A stretch of 64,000 bases of DNA from Aphrophora alni (Eukaryota > Arthropoda > Insecta > Hemiptera > Aphrophoridae). Every line of letters begins with the position of its first letter. The stretch's first letter is position 1. Location of the stretch: positions 17,348,590 to 17,412,589 of the forward strand of contig OY740768.1 of assembly GCA_963513935.1 (NCBI GenBank). Direction: 5' to 3'. Shown here piece by piece: positions 34,672-47,034 of this stretch. The notes under the pieces are model-generated. The model did not search any database, was not told the origin of the DNA, and worked only from the letters and a program-made list of their open reading frames with translations. The position numbers and the translations under genes were made by a program.

Positions 34672-37600
34672 CCCCCCCTGTGAAATGTTAAAATCTTTTT
34701 CAGGGTTTACTTTCCTTTCAATTCTGCATCTATTGATGTGCAAAGTTGGAAAATTTTCTGTTTTCACGAGTTAATTACGCAGAAACTATGAGAGATATTT
34801 TCGAATTGAAAACACCACAGTAAAATTTCAACTTTCTTCTTTCCTCATGTAAATTTTGATATCATTACGATATCATGTATAGTTATGAAGCTACAGGCGA
34901 TTTAAAAAGGTATTGCAAGTGGCGAAACGAGAAATGTTAAAAACTGGTATTTTTATTAACGTATAAATTGCAATAACTCTTAAACCATTTGAGATGTCAA
35001 AGTGATTTTTTCAGGGTTTATTCTCCTTTCAATTCTGCATCTTTTGATACCAAAATATCATTGGTTTAAAACAATTTTGATCTTTTTTGAAAAACTTTTA
35101 AACTGCAATTACTCGTAAACCCTTTGAGATTTTAAAGAGTCTTTGTCAGGGTTTTCTCTCCTTTCAATTCTGCATCTATTGATGTGCATATCATTGGTAT
35201 TGTTAAATGTTGAAATTTTTACCAAAATATAGATAAAAATGAAAAAAATATTCAAAATTTCAAAATTTCATTAGCACCCCTCGACTTCGAATTTAATTCT
35301 GCTTCTATTAAGCTATAGAAACATTCAAAAATCAAAAACTCGCTTTTTCGCCTAAAAAAACTGCATTTTGCAAAGTTGGAAAATTTGCTGTTTTCACGAG
35401 TTAATTACTCAGAAAATATGAGAGATATTTTCGAATTGAAAACACCACAGTAAAATTTCAACTTTCTTCTTTCCTCATGTAAATTTTGATATGATTACGA
35501 TGTATAGTTATGGAGCTACAGGCGATTTAAAAAGGTATTGCAAGTGGCGAAACAGGAAATGTTAAAATCTGGTATTTTTATTAACGTATAAATTGCAATA
35601 ACTCTTAAACCATTTGAGATGCCAAAGTGATTTTTTCAGGGTTTATTCTCCTTTCAATTCTGCATCTTTTGATACCAATATCATTGGTTTAAAACAATTT
35701 TGATCTTTTTTGAAAAACTTTTAAACTGCAATTACTCGTAAACCCTTTGAGATTTTAAAGAGTCTTTGTCAGGGTTTTCTCTCCTTTCAATTCTGAATCT
35801 ATTGATGTGCATATCATTGGTATTGTTAAATGTTGAAATTTTTACCCAAAAATAGATAAAAATGAAAAAAATATTAAAAATTTCGAAATTTCATTAGCAC
35901 CCCTCGACTTCGAATTTAATTCTGCTTCTATTAAGCTATAGAAACATTCAAAAATCAAAAACTCGCTTTTTCGTCTAAAAAAACTGCAAGGGGGGTACCT
36001 TAGCATTTTGTAAAGTTGGAAACTTTGCTGTTTTCACGAGTTAATTACTCAGAAAATATGAGAGATATTTTCGAATTGAAAACACCACAGTAAAATTTCA
36101 ACTTTCTTCTTTCCTCATGTAAATTTTGATATGATTACGATGTATAGTTATGGAGCTACAGGCGATTTAAAAAGGTATTGCAAGTGGCGAAACAGGAAAT
36201 GTTAAAATCTGGTATTTTTATTAACGTATAAATTGCAATAACTCTTAAACCATTTGAGATGCCAAAGTGATTTTTTCAGGGTTTATTCTCCTTTCAATTC
36301 TGCATCTTTTGATACCAATATCATTGGTTTAAAACAATTTTGATCTTTTTTGAAAAACTTTTAAACTCCAATTACTCGTAAACCCTTTGAGATTTTAAAG
36401 AGTCTTTGTCAGGGTTTTCTCTCCTTTCAATTCTGCATCTATTGATGTGCATATCATTGGTATTGTTAAATGTTGAAATTTTTACCAAAAAATAGATAAA
36501 AATGAAAAAAATATTAAAAATTTCGAAATTTCATTAGCACCCCTCGACTTCGAATTTAATTCTGCTTCTATTAAGCTATAGAAACATTCAAAAATCAAAA
36601 ACTCGCTTTTTCGCCTAAAAAAACTGCAAGGGGGGTACCTTAGCATTTTGCAAAGTTGGAAAATTTGCTGTTTTCACGAGTTAATTACTCAGAAAATATG
36701 AGAGATATTTTCGAATTGAAAACACCACAGTAAAATTTCAACTTTCTTCTTTCCTCATGTAAATTTTGATATGATTACGATGTATAGTTATGGAGCTACA
36801 GGCGATTAAAAAAGGTATTGCAAGTGGCGAAACAGGAAATGTTAAAATCTGGTATTTTTATTAACGTATAAATTGCAATAACTCTTAAACCATTTGAGAT
36901 GCCAAAGTGATTTTTTCAGGGTTTATTCTCCTTTCAATTCTGCATCTTTTGATACCAATATCATTGGTTTAAAACAATTTTGATCTTTTTTGAAAAACTT
37001 TTAAACTGCAATTACTCGAAAACCCTTTGAGATTTTAAAGAGTCTTTGTCAGGGTTTTCTCTCCTTTCAATTCTGCATCTATTGATGTGCATATCATTGG
37101 TATTGTTAAATGTTGAAATTTTTACCAAAAAATAGATTAAAATGAAAAAAATATTAAAAATTTCGAAATTTCATTAGCACCCCTCGACTTCGAATTTAAT
37201 TCTGCTTCTATTAAGCTATAGAAACATTCAAAAATCAAAAACTCGCTTTTTCGCCTAAATAAACTGCAAGGGGGGTACCTTGCATTTTGCAAAGTTGGAA
37301 AATTTGCTGTTTTCACGAGTTAATTACTCAGAAAATATGAGAGATATTTTCGAATTGAAAACACCACAGTAAAATTTCAACTTTCTTCTTTCCTCATGTA
37401 AATTTTGATATGATTACGATGTATAGTTATGGAGCTACAGGCGATTAAAAAAGGTATTGCAAGTGGCGAAACAGGAAATGTTAAAATCTGGTATTTTTAT
37501 TAACGTATAAATTGCAATAACTCTTAAACCATTTGAGATGCCAAAGTGATTTTTTCAGGGTTTATTCTCCTTTCAATTCTGCATCTTTTGATACCAATAT

Positions 37601-39417
37601 CATTGGTTTAAAACAATTTTGATCTTTTTTGAAAAACTTTTAAACTGCAATTACTCGAAAACCCTTTGAGATTTTAAAGAGTCTTTGTCAGGGTTTTCTC
37701 TCCTTTCAATTCTGCATCTATTGATGTGCATATCATTGGTATTGTTAAATGTTGAAATTTTTACCAAAAAATAGATAAAAATGAAAAAAATATTAAAAAT
37801 TTCGAAATTTCATTAGCACCCCTCGACTTCGAATTTAATTCTGCTTCTATTAAGCTATAGAAACATTCAAAAATCAAAAACTCGCTTTTTCGCCTAAATA
37901 AACTGCAAGGGGGGTACCTTGCATTTTGCAAAGTTGGAAAATTTGCTGTTTTCACGAGTTATTTACTCAGAAAATGTGAGAGATATTTTCGAATTGAAAA
38001 CACCACAGTAAAATTTCAACTTTCTTCTTTCCTCATGTAAATTTTGATATGATTACGATGTATAGTTATGGAGCTACAGGCGATTAAAAAAGGTATTGCA
38101 AGTGGCGAAACAGGAAATGTTAAAATCTGGTATTTTTATTAACGTATAAATTGCAATAACTCTTAAACCATTTGAGATGCCAAAGTGATTTTTTCAGGGT
38201 TTATTCTCCTTTCAATTCTGCATCTTTTGATACCAATATCATTGGTTTAAAACAATTTTGATCTTTTTTGAAAAACTTTTAAACTGCAATTACTCGAAAA
38301 CCCTTTGAGATTTTAAAGAGTCTTTGTCAGGGTTTTCTCTCCTTTCAATTCTGCATCTATTGATGTGCATATCATTGGTATTGTTAAATGTTGAAATTTT
38401 TACCAAAAAATAGATAAAAATGAAAAAAATATTAAAAATTTCGAAATTTCATTAGCACCCCTCGACTTCGAATTTAATTCTGCTTCTATTAAGCTATAGA
38501 AACATTCAAAAATCAAAAACTCGCTTTTTCGCCTAAATAAACTGCAAGGGGGGTACCTTGCATTTTGCAAAGTTGGAAAATTTGCTGTTTTCACGAGTTA
38601 TTTACTCAGAAAATGTGAGAGATATTTTCGAATTGAAAACACCACAGTAAAATTTCAACTTTCTTCTTTCCTCATGTAAATTTTGATATGATTACGATGT
38701 ATAGTTATGGAGCTACAGGCGATTAAAAAAGGTATTGCAAGTGGCGAAACAGGAAATGTTAAAATCTGGTATTTTTATTAACGTATAAATTGCAATAACT
38801 CTTAAACCATTTGAGATGCCAAAGTGATTTTTTCAGGGTTTATTCTCCTTTCAATTCTGCATCTTTTGATACCAATATCATTGGTTTAAAACAATTTTGA
38901 TCTTTTTTGAAAAACTTTTAAACTGCAATTACTCGTAAACCCTTTGAGATTTTAAAGAGTCTTTGTCAGGGTTTTCTCTCCTTTCAATTCTGCATCTATT
39001 GATGTGCATATCATTGGTATTGTTAAATGTTGAAATTTTTACCAAAAAATAGATAAAAATGAAAAAAATATTAAAAATTTCGAAATTTCATTAGCACCCC
39101 TCGACTTCTAATTTAATTCTGCTTCTATTAAGCTATAGAAACATTCAAAAATCAAAAACTCGCTTTTTCGCCTAAAAAAACTGCAAGGGGGGTACCTTAG
39201 CATTTTGCAAAGTTGGAAAATTTGCTGTTTTCACAAGTTAATTACTCAGAAAATATGAGAGATATTTTCGAATTAAAAACACCACAGTAAAATTTCAACT
39301 TTCTTCTTTCCTCATGTAAATTTTGATATCATTACGATGTATAGTTATGGAGCTACAGGCGATTAAAAAAGGTATTGCAAGTGGCGAAACAGGAAATGTT
39401 AAAATCTGGTATTTTTA
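34672..39417. repeat. About 640-bp satellite array, left part
   Basis: The marker CAAAGTTGGAAAA or a close variant starts at 34741, 35371, 36011, 36651, 37290, 37929, 38568 and 39208, a period of 639-640 bp apart from the shorter first unit. Copies are highly similar. Those at 37290, 37929 and 38568 share private variants, such as AAATAAACTGC, indicating recent duplication of single units. Within a unit, two segments about 130 bp apart are related (TCTTAAACCATTTGAGAT...CCTTTCAATTCTGCATC and TCGTAAACCCTTTGAGAT...CCTTTCAATTCTGCATC), so the unit is itself built from older sub-repeats. The unit has no coding potential; open frames recur only because the repeat does. Confidence 0.97.
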
Positions 39418-40205
39418 TCACTATATATATGGTAATAGTTCGCAATTATATAAACGGCTTTGTCCTGACTGACTGACTGAATGACTGACAGAGAATCAAC
39501 GTAGAGCAAAAACCAACAAAGATATTGATACCAAAATTTAAAGGCATATTTGTATGAGGTCATAGACGCTCACTAAGAAAGGATTTTGCGAAATTTTAAT
39601 TTTAAAGGGTATTAAATACAAAAAGAAAAACAAGTCAATTTCATTCATTTAATTTTAAACGTCAACATACACGCGCCTAGCGGCAAAAAGATAAGACTCG
39701 AATCAAAACAAATTCTAAATCTAATATTTTCCGACCCAATTATAACTAATCCAGAAAATTGTCAATCTAAAACAAATCAAAACCTATATTAAAATTGCGC
39801 CTAAGAATTTGATTAATCCATAAAAAATAAAAATACACAGTTAAAGACAAGAAAACATAAATAATTTGTTTTTATCTAGACGTGAAAGGTCAACTTGGAA
39901 AATAACCGAATTGAAAATATAACTCCGATCTTTCGCCGATTATAAAAATACAGAAGACCTAGAGACAAAATGAGATATACAGAAATACGAAGTAGATATT
40001 TCTAAATATAAAACATCACCTGAGTTCATATAAATATTTATAACAAAGACATAATCTGTCGAAATATGAACGAAAATCTGGAATTAAGATGGCGACCATT
40101 AGAAGCAAGACGTTAGTTATATAATATATAATAGGCCTACACGCCCACAGAAGTTTGTGATTGGAGAAGAATATCGCTGGACTTTCTTCGCCGATATGAA
40201 TAGAA

Positions 40206-40252
<47 letters not shown>

Positions 40253-42313
40253 ATATAAGATATTTTTCTTTATCCTTTGAGAGAATTTATTTAACCCTAT
40301 TCAACATTCTAAATTTTAATTGAATAATGTAAAATCATATTTAAATATATAAATTATTAACAGTTTCTTGAATGTAGGATCATAAATTACATTTCATCTT
40401 TCCCCCAAAAATAAACAAGATTGCATAAGAACAATGAACTTATAAAAACAATCTCTCTGTACGCCTTTGTTGAAAAAAAAACAATTGAATAATTTTTTTC
40501 AGTGTATATTTAGAAGCCATTAAGACTATATGGATGCTTTTCTGGACTGTTCAGTTTTCCTAAATAATAGTATTAAAATTTATTAAATAGAACATCAGAA
40601 GATTTTTAATTAAGGCTCTAATACTTAATCTATCTATCTATCTATATAAATAAAAATGTAAATGTGCGTTTGTTCAAAATCGATAATCTCAGAAAGTTCT
40701 TCACCGATTGCTTTGAAATTTGGACACAGTATTCCATTCGAATCCACGAGTGTTTTTATATACTTTAAAATTAAAGAATCTTTATAAATACAAAACATAA
40801 AATTGTAACAGTTAGGCCTACAATTTAAATAAAAACTTATCTAAATGTTACATAAATAATAACTTTTTTAAAACAGGTTATTGTACACAATGTTATTTTC
40901 TCGGGAATATTAATTAGGACAGAGATTTTGTATTGTTATAAATAAAAGAGGCAATTTTCAATTTATAAAATATATCATTTACCATATTATAAATAGGCCT
41001 AGCCTACTATTAAATTCTAATGTCTTTTTTTTTTTTTAATTAGATTGTAACATATTGTTTTCTTAATTTTAAATATTATTATCTTAACGCAAGCTTTTAT
41101 TGGTTTGTGTGTGTTGAAATATATGTTGGTTCAATCTAGGCCTAACTTAAAAATATTATTTGTACTAGCTGGACATCCGAATCAACTGTTTCATCAGTTA
41201 TTTTATTAAATTGGCTGCTATGGTAATGAATGCCAATAGGTACATTCAAGAAATATGTATTGGTTCATCTTTCTAGGCCTAACCTAAAATTATATTTAAT
41301 TTATTTTACCTACCTTATAATGGCAACATACACACATAATTTATGTTGTTGTGCACATCTTTGGCATAGTACGTTTCTATTGATATTTATAAATTTCAAC
41401 TTTCAATAGTAATTTTTTAGTTTTTCATAATGTTGTTTATTTATTGATACTACAGCTGCTAGACACTGGGTTTAATGCCCAAATTTACAAATAATATGGA
41501 ATATAAAAAATGTTTTTATCAAAATGAATCCTACTCTATGTTACTCTGGCATAGTGTAGCTTTTTATTTTAAAAAATGTTTCAATTGGTTCCATATTTCC
41601 AACATAAAAATGTTCAAGTATTTCCCAATATTCAAACCAATTATAAGAATTGCGATTGGCTGAGTGAACGAGCTATTCTTGCCTCCAAGAACAAAGACGT
41701 CTACAAACTAAATAATATTATTCAGACTAAAATTCAAAGCGAGGTAGTCACATACAAGTCCGTCGACACTGTTGTAGAAGCAAATGAAGCAAATAATTAC
41801 CCAACAGAATTTTTAAATTCACTCTATCTGCTAGGGATGCCACCACACTTAATGCAATTGAAAATCGCTGTGCCGATAATCATCTTGCGAAATATCAACC
41901 AGCCAAAGCTTTGCAACGGCACAAGACTTGCAGTGAAACAATTAATAAACAACGTCATAGAAGCAACAATCTTGACAGGACCTTACAAAAATGATGATGT
42001 CCTCATTCCTCGCATTCCTTTAATTCCAACAGACATGCCATTTAAATTTAAGAGATTGCAGTTCCCAATTCGATTGGCATTTGCAATTACCATTAACAAA
42101 GCTCAGGGCCAAAATTTAGAATTGTGTGGCTTAGATCTAGAAATGGATTGCTACGTTAACCAGATAATCTGTATATATACACAAACAATGGAACTACAAA
42201 AAATATTGTGTACCCACAAGCATTGTTTAAATAAACATATTTTAATTTATGTCTTTTATTTATTTTCCATTTAACCAGATGAGCCACAGCAATGCGTGGC
42301 CGGGTACAGCTAG
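39418..42313 (+). mobile_element. Helitron inserted in the satellite
   Basis: The element starts TC (39418-39419), ends CTAG (42310-42313) and is inserted between A39417 and T42314 with no target duplication, as Helitrons do. A GCCAC...GTGGC hairpin lies about 10 bp before the 3' end. Removing the element restores one satellite unit: the markers at 39208 and 42743 become 639 bp apart. The interior keeps only the C-terminal part of the RepHel helicase (41640-42150). A second Helitron-type 5' end may lie at about 40630. Rep and most of the helicase are missing, so it is non-autonomous. Confidence 0.93.
41640..42240 (+). pseudogene. Truncated Helitron helicase (Pif1-like C-terminus)
   Basis: An open stretch encodes WLSERAILASKN, the segment NNYPTEFLNSL and LPPH-like MPPHLMQLKIAVPIIILRNI, NGTRLAVKQLINNVIEATIL, then FKRLQFPIRLAFAITINKAQ and GQNLELCGLDLE. 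These match the C-terminal Pif1-type helicase domain of insect Helitron RepHel proteins, including the late TINK(A/S)QGQ motif. Upstream helicase motifs and Rep are absent. The block that normally follows (SHGQLYVACSR) is deleted, and the remaining tail is read in a shifted frame. Not functional. Confidence 0.9.
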
Positions 42314-45090
42314 TTAACGTATAAATTGCAATAACTCTTAAACCATTTGAGATGCCAAAGTGATTTTTTCAGGGTTTATTCTCCTTTCAATTCTGCATCT
42401 TTTGATACCAATATCATTGGTTTAAAACAATTTTGATCTTTTTTGAAACACTTTTAAACTGCAATTACTCGTAAACCCTTTGAGATTTTAAAGAGTCTTT
42501 GTCAGGGTTTTCTCTCCTTTCAATTCTGCATCTATTGATGTGCATATCATTGGTATTGTTAAATGTTGAAATTTTTACCAAAAAATAGAAAAAAATGAAA
42601 AAAATATTAAAAATTTCGAAATTTCATTAGCACCCCTCGACTTCGAATTTAATTCTGCTTCTATTAAGCTATAGAAACATTCAAAAATCAAAAACTCGCT
42701 TTTTCGCCTAAAAAAACTGCAAGGGGGGTACCTTGCATTTTGCAAAGTTGGAAAATTTGCTGTTTTCACGAGTTATTTACTCAGAAAATATGAGAGATAT
42801 TTTCGAATTGAAAACACCACAGTAAAATTTCAACTTTCTTCTTTCCTCATGTAAATTTTGATATGATTACGATGTATAGTTATGGAGCTACAGGCGATTA
42901 AAAAAGGTATTGCAAGTGGCGAAACAGGAAATGTTAAAATCTGGTATTTTTATTAACGTATAAATTGCAATAACTCTTAAACCATTTGAGATGCCAAAGT
43001 GATTTTTTCAGGGTTTATTCTCCTTTCAATTCTGCATCTTTTGATACCAATATCATTGGTTTAAAACAATTTTGATCTTTTTTGAAAAACTTTTAAACTG
43101 CAATTACTCGTAAACCCTTTGAGATTTTAAAGAGTCTTTGTCAGGGTTTTCTCTCCTTTCAATTCTGCATCTATTGATGTGCATATCATTGGTATTGTTA
43201 AATGTTGAAATTTTTACCAAAAAATAGATAAAAATGAAAAAAATATTAAAAATTTCGAAATTTCATTAGCACCCCTCGACTTCGAATTTAATTCTGCTTC
43301 TATTAAGCTATAGAAACATTCAAAAATCAAAAACTCGCTTTTTCGCCTAAAAAAACTGCAAGGGGGTACCTTAGCATTTTGCAAAGTTGGAAAATTTGCT
43401 GTTTTCACAAGTTAATTACTCAGAAAATATGAGAGATATTTTCGAATTGAAAACACCACAGTAAAATTTCAACTTTCTTCTTTCCTCATGTAAATTTTGA
43501 TATCATTACGATGTATAGTTATGGAGCTACAGGCGATTAAAAAAGGTATTGCAAGTGGCGAAACAGGAAATGTTAAAATCTGGTATTTTTATTAACGTAT
43601 AAATTGCAATAACTCTTAAACCATTTGAGATGCCAAAGTGATTTTTTCAGGGTTTATTCTCCTTTCAATTCTGCATCTTTTGATACCAATATCATTGGTT
43701 TAAAACAATTTTGATCTTTTTTGAAACACTTTTAAACTGCAATTACTCGTAAACCCTTTGAGATTTTAAAGAGTCTTTGTCAGGGTTTTCTCTCCTTTCA
43801 ATTCTGCATCTATTGATGTGCATATCATTGGTATTGTTAAATGTTGAAATTTTTACCAAAAAATAGATAAAAATGAAAAAAATATTAAAAATTTCGAAAT
43901 TTCATTAGCACCCCTCGACTTCGAATTTAATTCTGCTTCTATTAAGCTATAGAAACATTCAAAAATCAAAAACTCGCTTTTTCGCCTAAAAAAACTGCAA
44001 GGGGTACCTTGCATTTTGCAAAGTTGGAAAATTTGCTGTTTTCACGAGTTAATTACTCAGAAAATATGAGAGATATTTTCGAATTGAAAACACCACAGTA
44101 AAATTTCAACTTTCTTCTTTCCTCATGTAAATTTTGATATGATTACGATGTATAGTTATGGAGCTACAGGCGATTTAAAAAGGTATTGCAAGTGGCGAAA
44201 CAGGAAATGTTAAAATCTGGTATTTTTATTAACGTATAAATTGCAATAACTCTTAAACCATTTGAGATGCCAAAGTGATTTTTTCAGGGTTTATTCTCCT
44301 TTCAATTCTGCATCTTTTGATACCAATATCATTGGTTTAAAACAATTTTGATCTTTTTTGAAAAACTTTTAAACTCCAATTACTCGTAAACCCTTTGAGA
44401 TTTTAAAGAGTCTTTGTCAGGGTTTTCTCTCCTTTCAATTCTGCATCTATTGATGTGCATATCATTGGTATTGTTAAATGTTGAAATTTTTACCAAAAAA
44501 TAGATAAAAATGAAAAAAATATTAAAAATTTCGAAATTTCATTAGCACCCCTCGACTTCGAATTTAATTCTGCTTCTATTAAGCTATAGAAACATTCAAA
44601 AATCAAAAACTCGCTTTTTCGCCTAAAAAAACTGCAAGGGGGGTACCTTTTAAATATAAAAATTTAAAGGGGTACCTTTAAAATATTAAAAATTTCGAAA
44701 TTTCATTAGCACCCCTCGACTCCAAATTTAATTCTGCTTCTATTAAGCTATAATAACCATCAAATCTCACTTTTTCGCCAAATAAAACTGCAAGGGAGGT
44801 ACACCTTACCATTTTGCAATGTTTAAAAATTGGCTATTTTCTCAAATTAATTACTGAGAAACTATAAGAGATATATTTGATTTGAAAAAACCACAGTAAA
44901 ATTTGAACTTTCTTCTTTCATCATGTAAAAGTTCATATAATTAGGATGAATAGTTAGGGAGCTACAGGCATATTAAAATGTATTGCAAGTGGTGACCCGT
45001 GAAATTTTCAAATCTGGCATACAAAAAACTGCAATTTCTCGTAAACCATTTCAAATTGTGACTCTAATAGTGTCAGGGTCGGAAATGAAC
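42314..45090. repeat. About 640-bp satellite array, right part
   Basis: The array resumes in register after the Helitron. Markers start at 42743, 43382 and 44019. A final strongly diverged unit begins after about 44650, where a 40-bp segment is rearranged (two GGGGTACCTTT-like pieces), and it fades out near 45090. Together with the left part there are about eleven good units plus diverged edges. Greater divergence at the edges than in the centre is typical of arrays homogenised by unequal exchange. Confidence 0.95.
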
Positions 45091-46667
45091 ACGAGTTGGT
45101 TAAGAGAGATATGATAGGAAAGAATCCAAGATTTAAAAGAATAAAATTTTATAGTTTTTCATGAATAGCTGGAGATAGTACTAAAATCAGCGATGAGAGC
45201 TAATTTTTAATAGTTTCACATGACCAAGTTACTATTTTTAAAATGACTAAAATCCAAGATGCCAGTCAAAAACTAAAAACATTACTAAACATAATACAGG
45301 GGATAGGGTATAAGCTTCATTTGGCACCAATCGTTGATAAAATTGTGGCTCTATTTCAATTATCATTAAACACCAGTCTAAGTAGAACAAAAGCGTTTAT
45401 AACCAAACACAATCCTTACAAACAATGAGTCATCAAAACAAAAATCCGTGTTTGAAATAATAAAATATGAGGGAATTTATTTAATATTTGGCAGTGAACT
45501 CAAATTTATTTAATCAAAATAATACAAACTGTGTACAACTGGCCATAAAATATACAAAACACAATTTACCATCTTTTATTTATTTATTTATTTATTTTTT
45601 ACCATACATCTATTATTTATGTTTAACCATGGTTTATAAAATCACACTTATATATGTCCTAAAATGCTTGAAGTTGAAAGTAAATGCTAAATTATGTTTA
45701 TATTAATCTAGGCAATATTACATTTGTAATTAAATCTAAAAAAAAAAAAAAAACCCCAACTATTTACAGACAAGAGTTTGGACTCAATATAGAACTAAAA
45801 TAATACAACTATCAACTGTGCTAATTCACATGAACCAAATTTAATATACACTGAAATACTTGTTTATAAGTTATAAAATACATTTAGAGAGATATTGGAA
45901 AAAAGAAGGGCCGTCTTAAAATTAAGTATAATAAATAATTGTTTAGTTGGATATTTTGTCCTATTGTTATCAGGTGATAAAATCAATTGGAAATCAGGTT
46001 TTAACAACTAAACAGAAATTATGAATAAAAATAATAAAAATTGGAGCAAAATAATATCTTAAAACATATTGAAAAGGAAAAACAACAGAAAAAGATTATG
46101 ACAGTTTTTTAACATGCAGAGCAAAGTTACTAAGACACACGCTTTAATGTGATCATTTTGGTGGGACTGTCCGATTCATTCACTTAAATGTTTTGTGATG
46201 AAAATTTAAAAAAATAAATCACTCCATATTTCACATGAATAACCTACAGAAGGAAGTAGTGAAATATATACTAGTTGAACAAACTAAAGATAATATACCT
46301 CATGAAGCATTTAACTTGAACAAAAAATGTACATCACTACTACAGTTTAAAATACTAAAGAACTGTTTATACAGATAGTCTATAGTAGGAAAGATAAGGT
46401 TTACAAATTATCCTCTACAGTCAATCAACATAATCTCCACAATTAGATTTTCATGGAATATTCTTGTAATAAAAATATATTTGATTTTAATAAAATTTAG
46501 CTGTACAAACTATAATTCTGTAAAAAAAAACAAAACAAAAAACTCGACTCAAATAAATTATACAACATAAATAATAGATTTTAAAAATCTACATCATCAA
46601 AATGATCTATTTCAATTCTTGTTTTTGTAATTTTAAAACAAATAGTAAATATAAATATAGCACAGTT
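45091..46667. other. Intergenic and PRPF39 3' UTR
   Basis: AT-rich DNA between the satellite and the PRPF39 stop codon. It includes an AATAAA-rich minus-strand tract (45573-45600) that could supply a polyadenylation signal for PRPF39; this is a guess. No other gene is seen. Confidence 0.4.
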
Positions 46668-47034
46668 TTAATAGTAGTTATATCCACCAGCCCAGCCTTG
46701 GTTATAATTGCCATAACCTGTTTGTGAATACCCCCAGTTTTGATAATTGGCATAATTTGGATCAGATTGATTGTATTGTTGATTGTAGGGGGCCTGGTTG
46801 TAAGGTTGCTGAGGGTATTGTCCACCTTGATAATTGCCCTGAGCTGGAGGTTGTGAATAACTACCGGGCTGATTATAGTTTGTGGCAGGATAAGTACTTG
46901 TGGTCGTCGTGGTCTGTGATGGTTGTGGCGACTGCCCTGTGTGTCCACTATCACCTGAATGAACTGTTGTTGTTTGTTTTGCATCTGATGTACTTGATTT
47001 ACTCTTTTTGTTTGATCCTTCATCAGATTTATTT
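46668..47034 (-). CDS. PRPF39: PRPF39 terminal coding exon (residues 279-400)
   Basis: The acceptor CTCTAG precedes 47034 and TAA is at 46670-46668. It encodes a Ser/Thr/Lys-rich start ([19 protein letters not shown]) and a tail of repeated YNQ, PYNQ, NYAN and GYG-type motifs ending GWAGGYNYY. Such Tyr/Gln/Gly tails also end vertebrate PRPF39, where YNYSAWYQYNYQNPWNYGQY is seen. The opposite strand has a 104-codon open frame, a shadow of this exon. Confidence 0.95.

Noticed and set aside
41475..41663. 62-codon plus-strand frame before the Helitron helicase
   Set aside because: Different frame from the helicase and no conserved residues; helicase similarity begins near 41640.
37761..43408. 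Recurrent 64-codon minus-strand frames starting MKTANFPTLQ
   Set aside because: They fall at the same place in each satellite unit and reflect the repeat itself; no codon bias, no domain, and other units break the frame.
34672..45090. Regular repeats considered as a CRISPR-like array
   Set aside because: Units of 640 bp with no short repeat-spacer pattern; the genome is eukaryotic.
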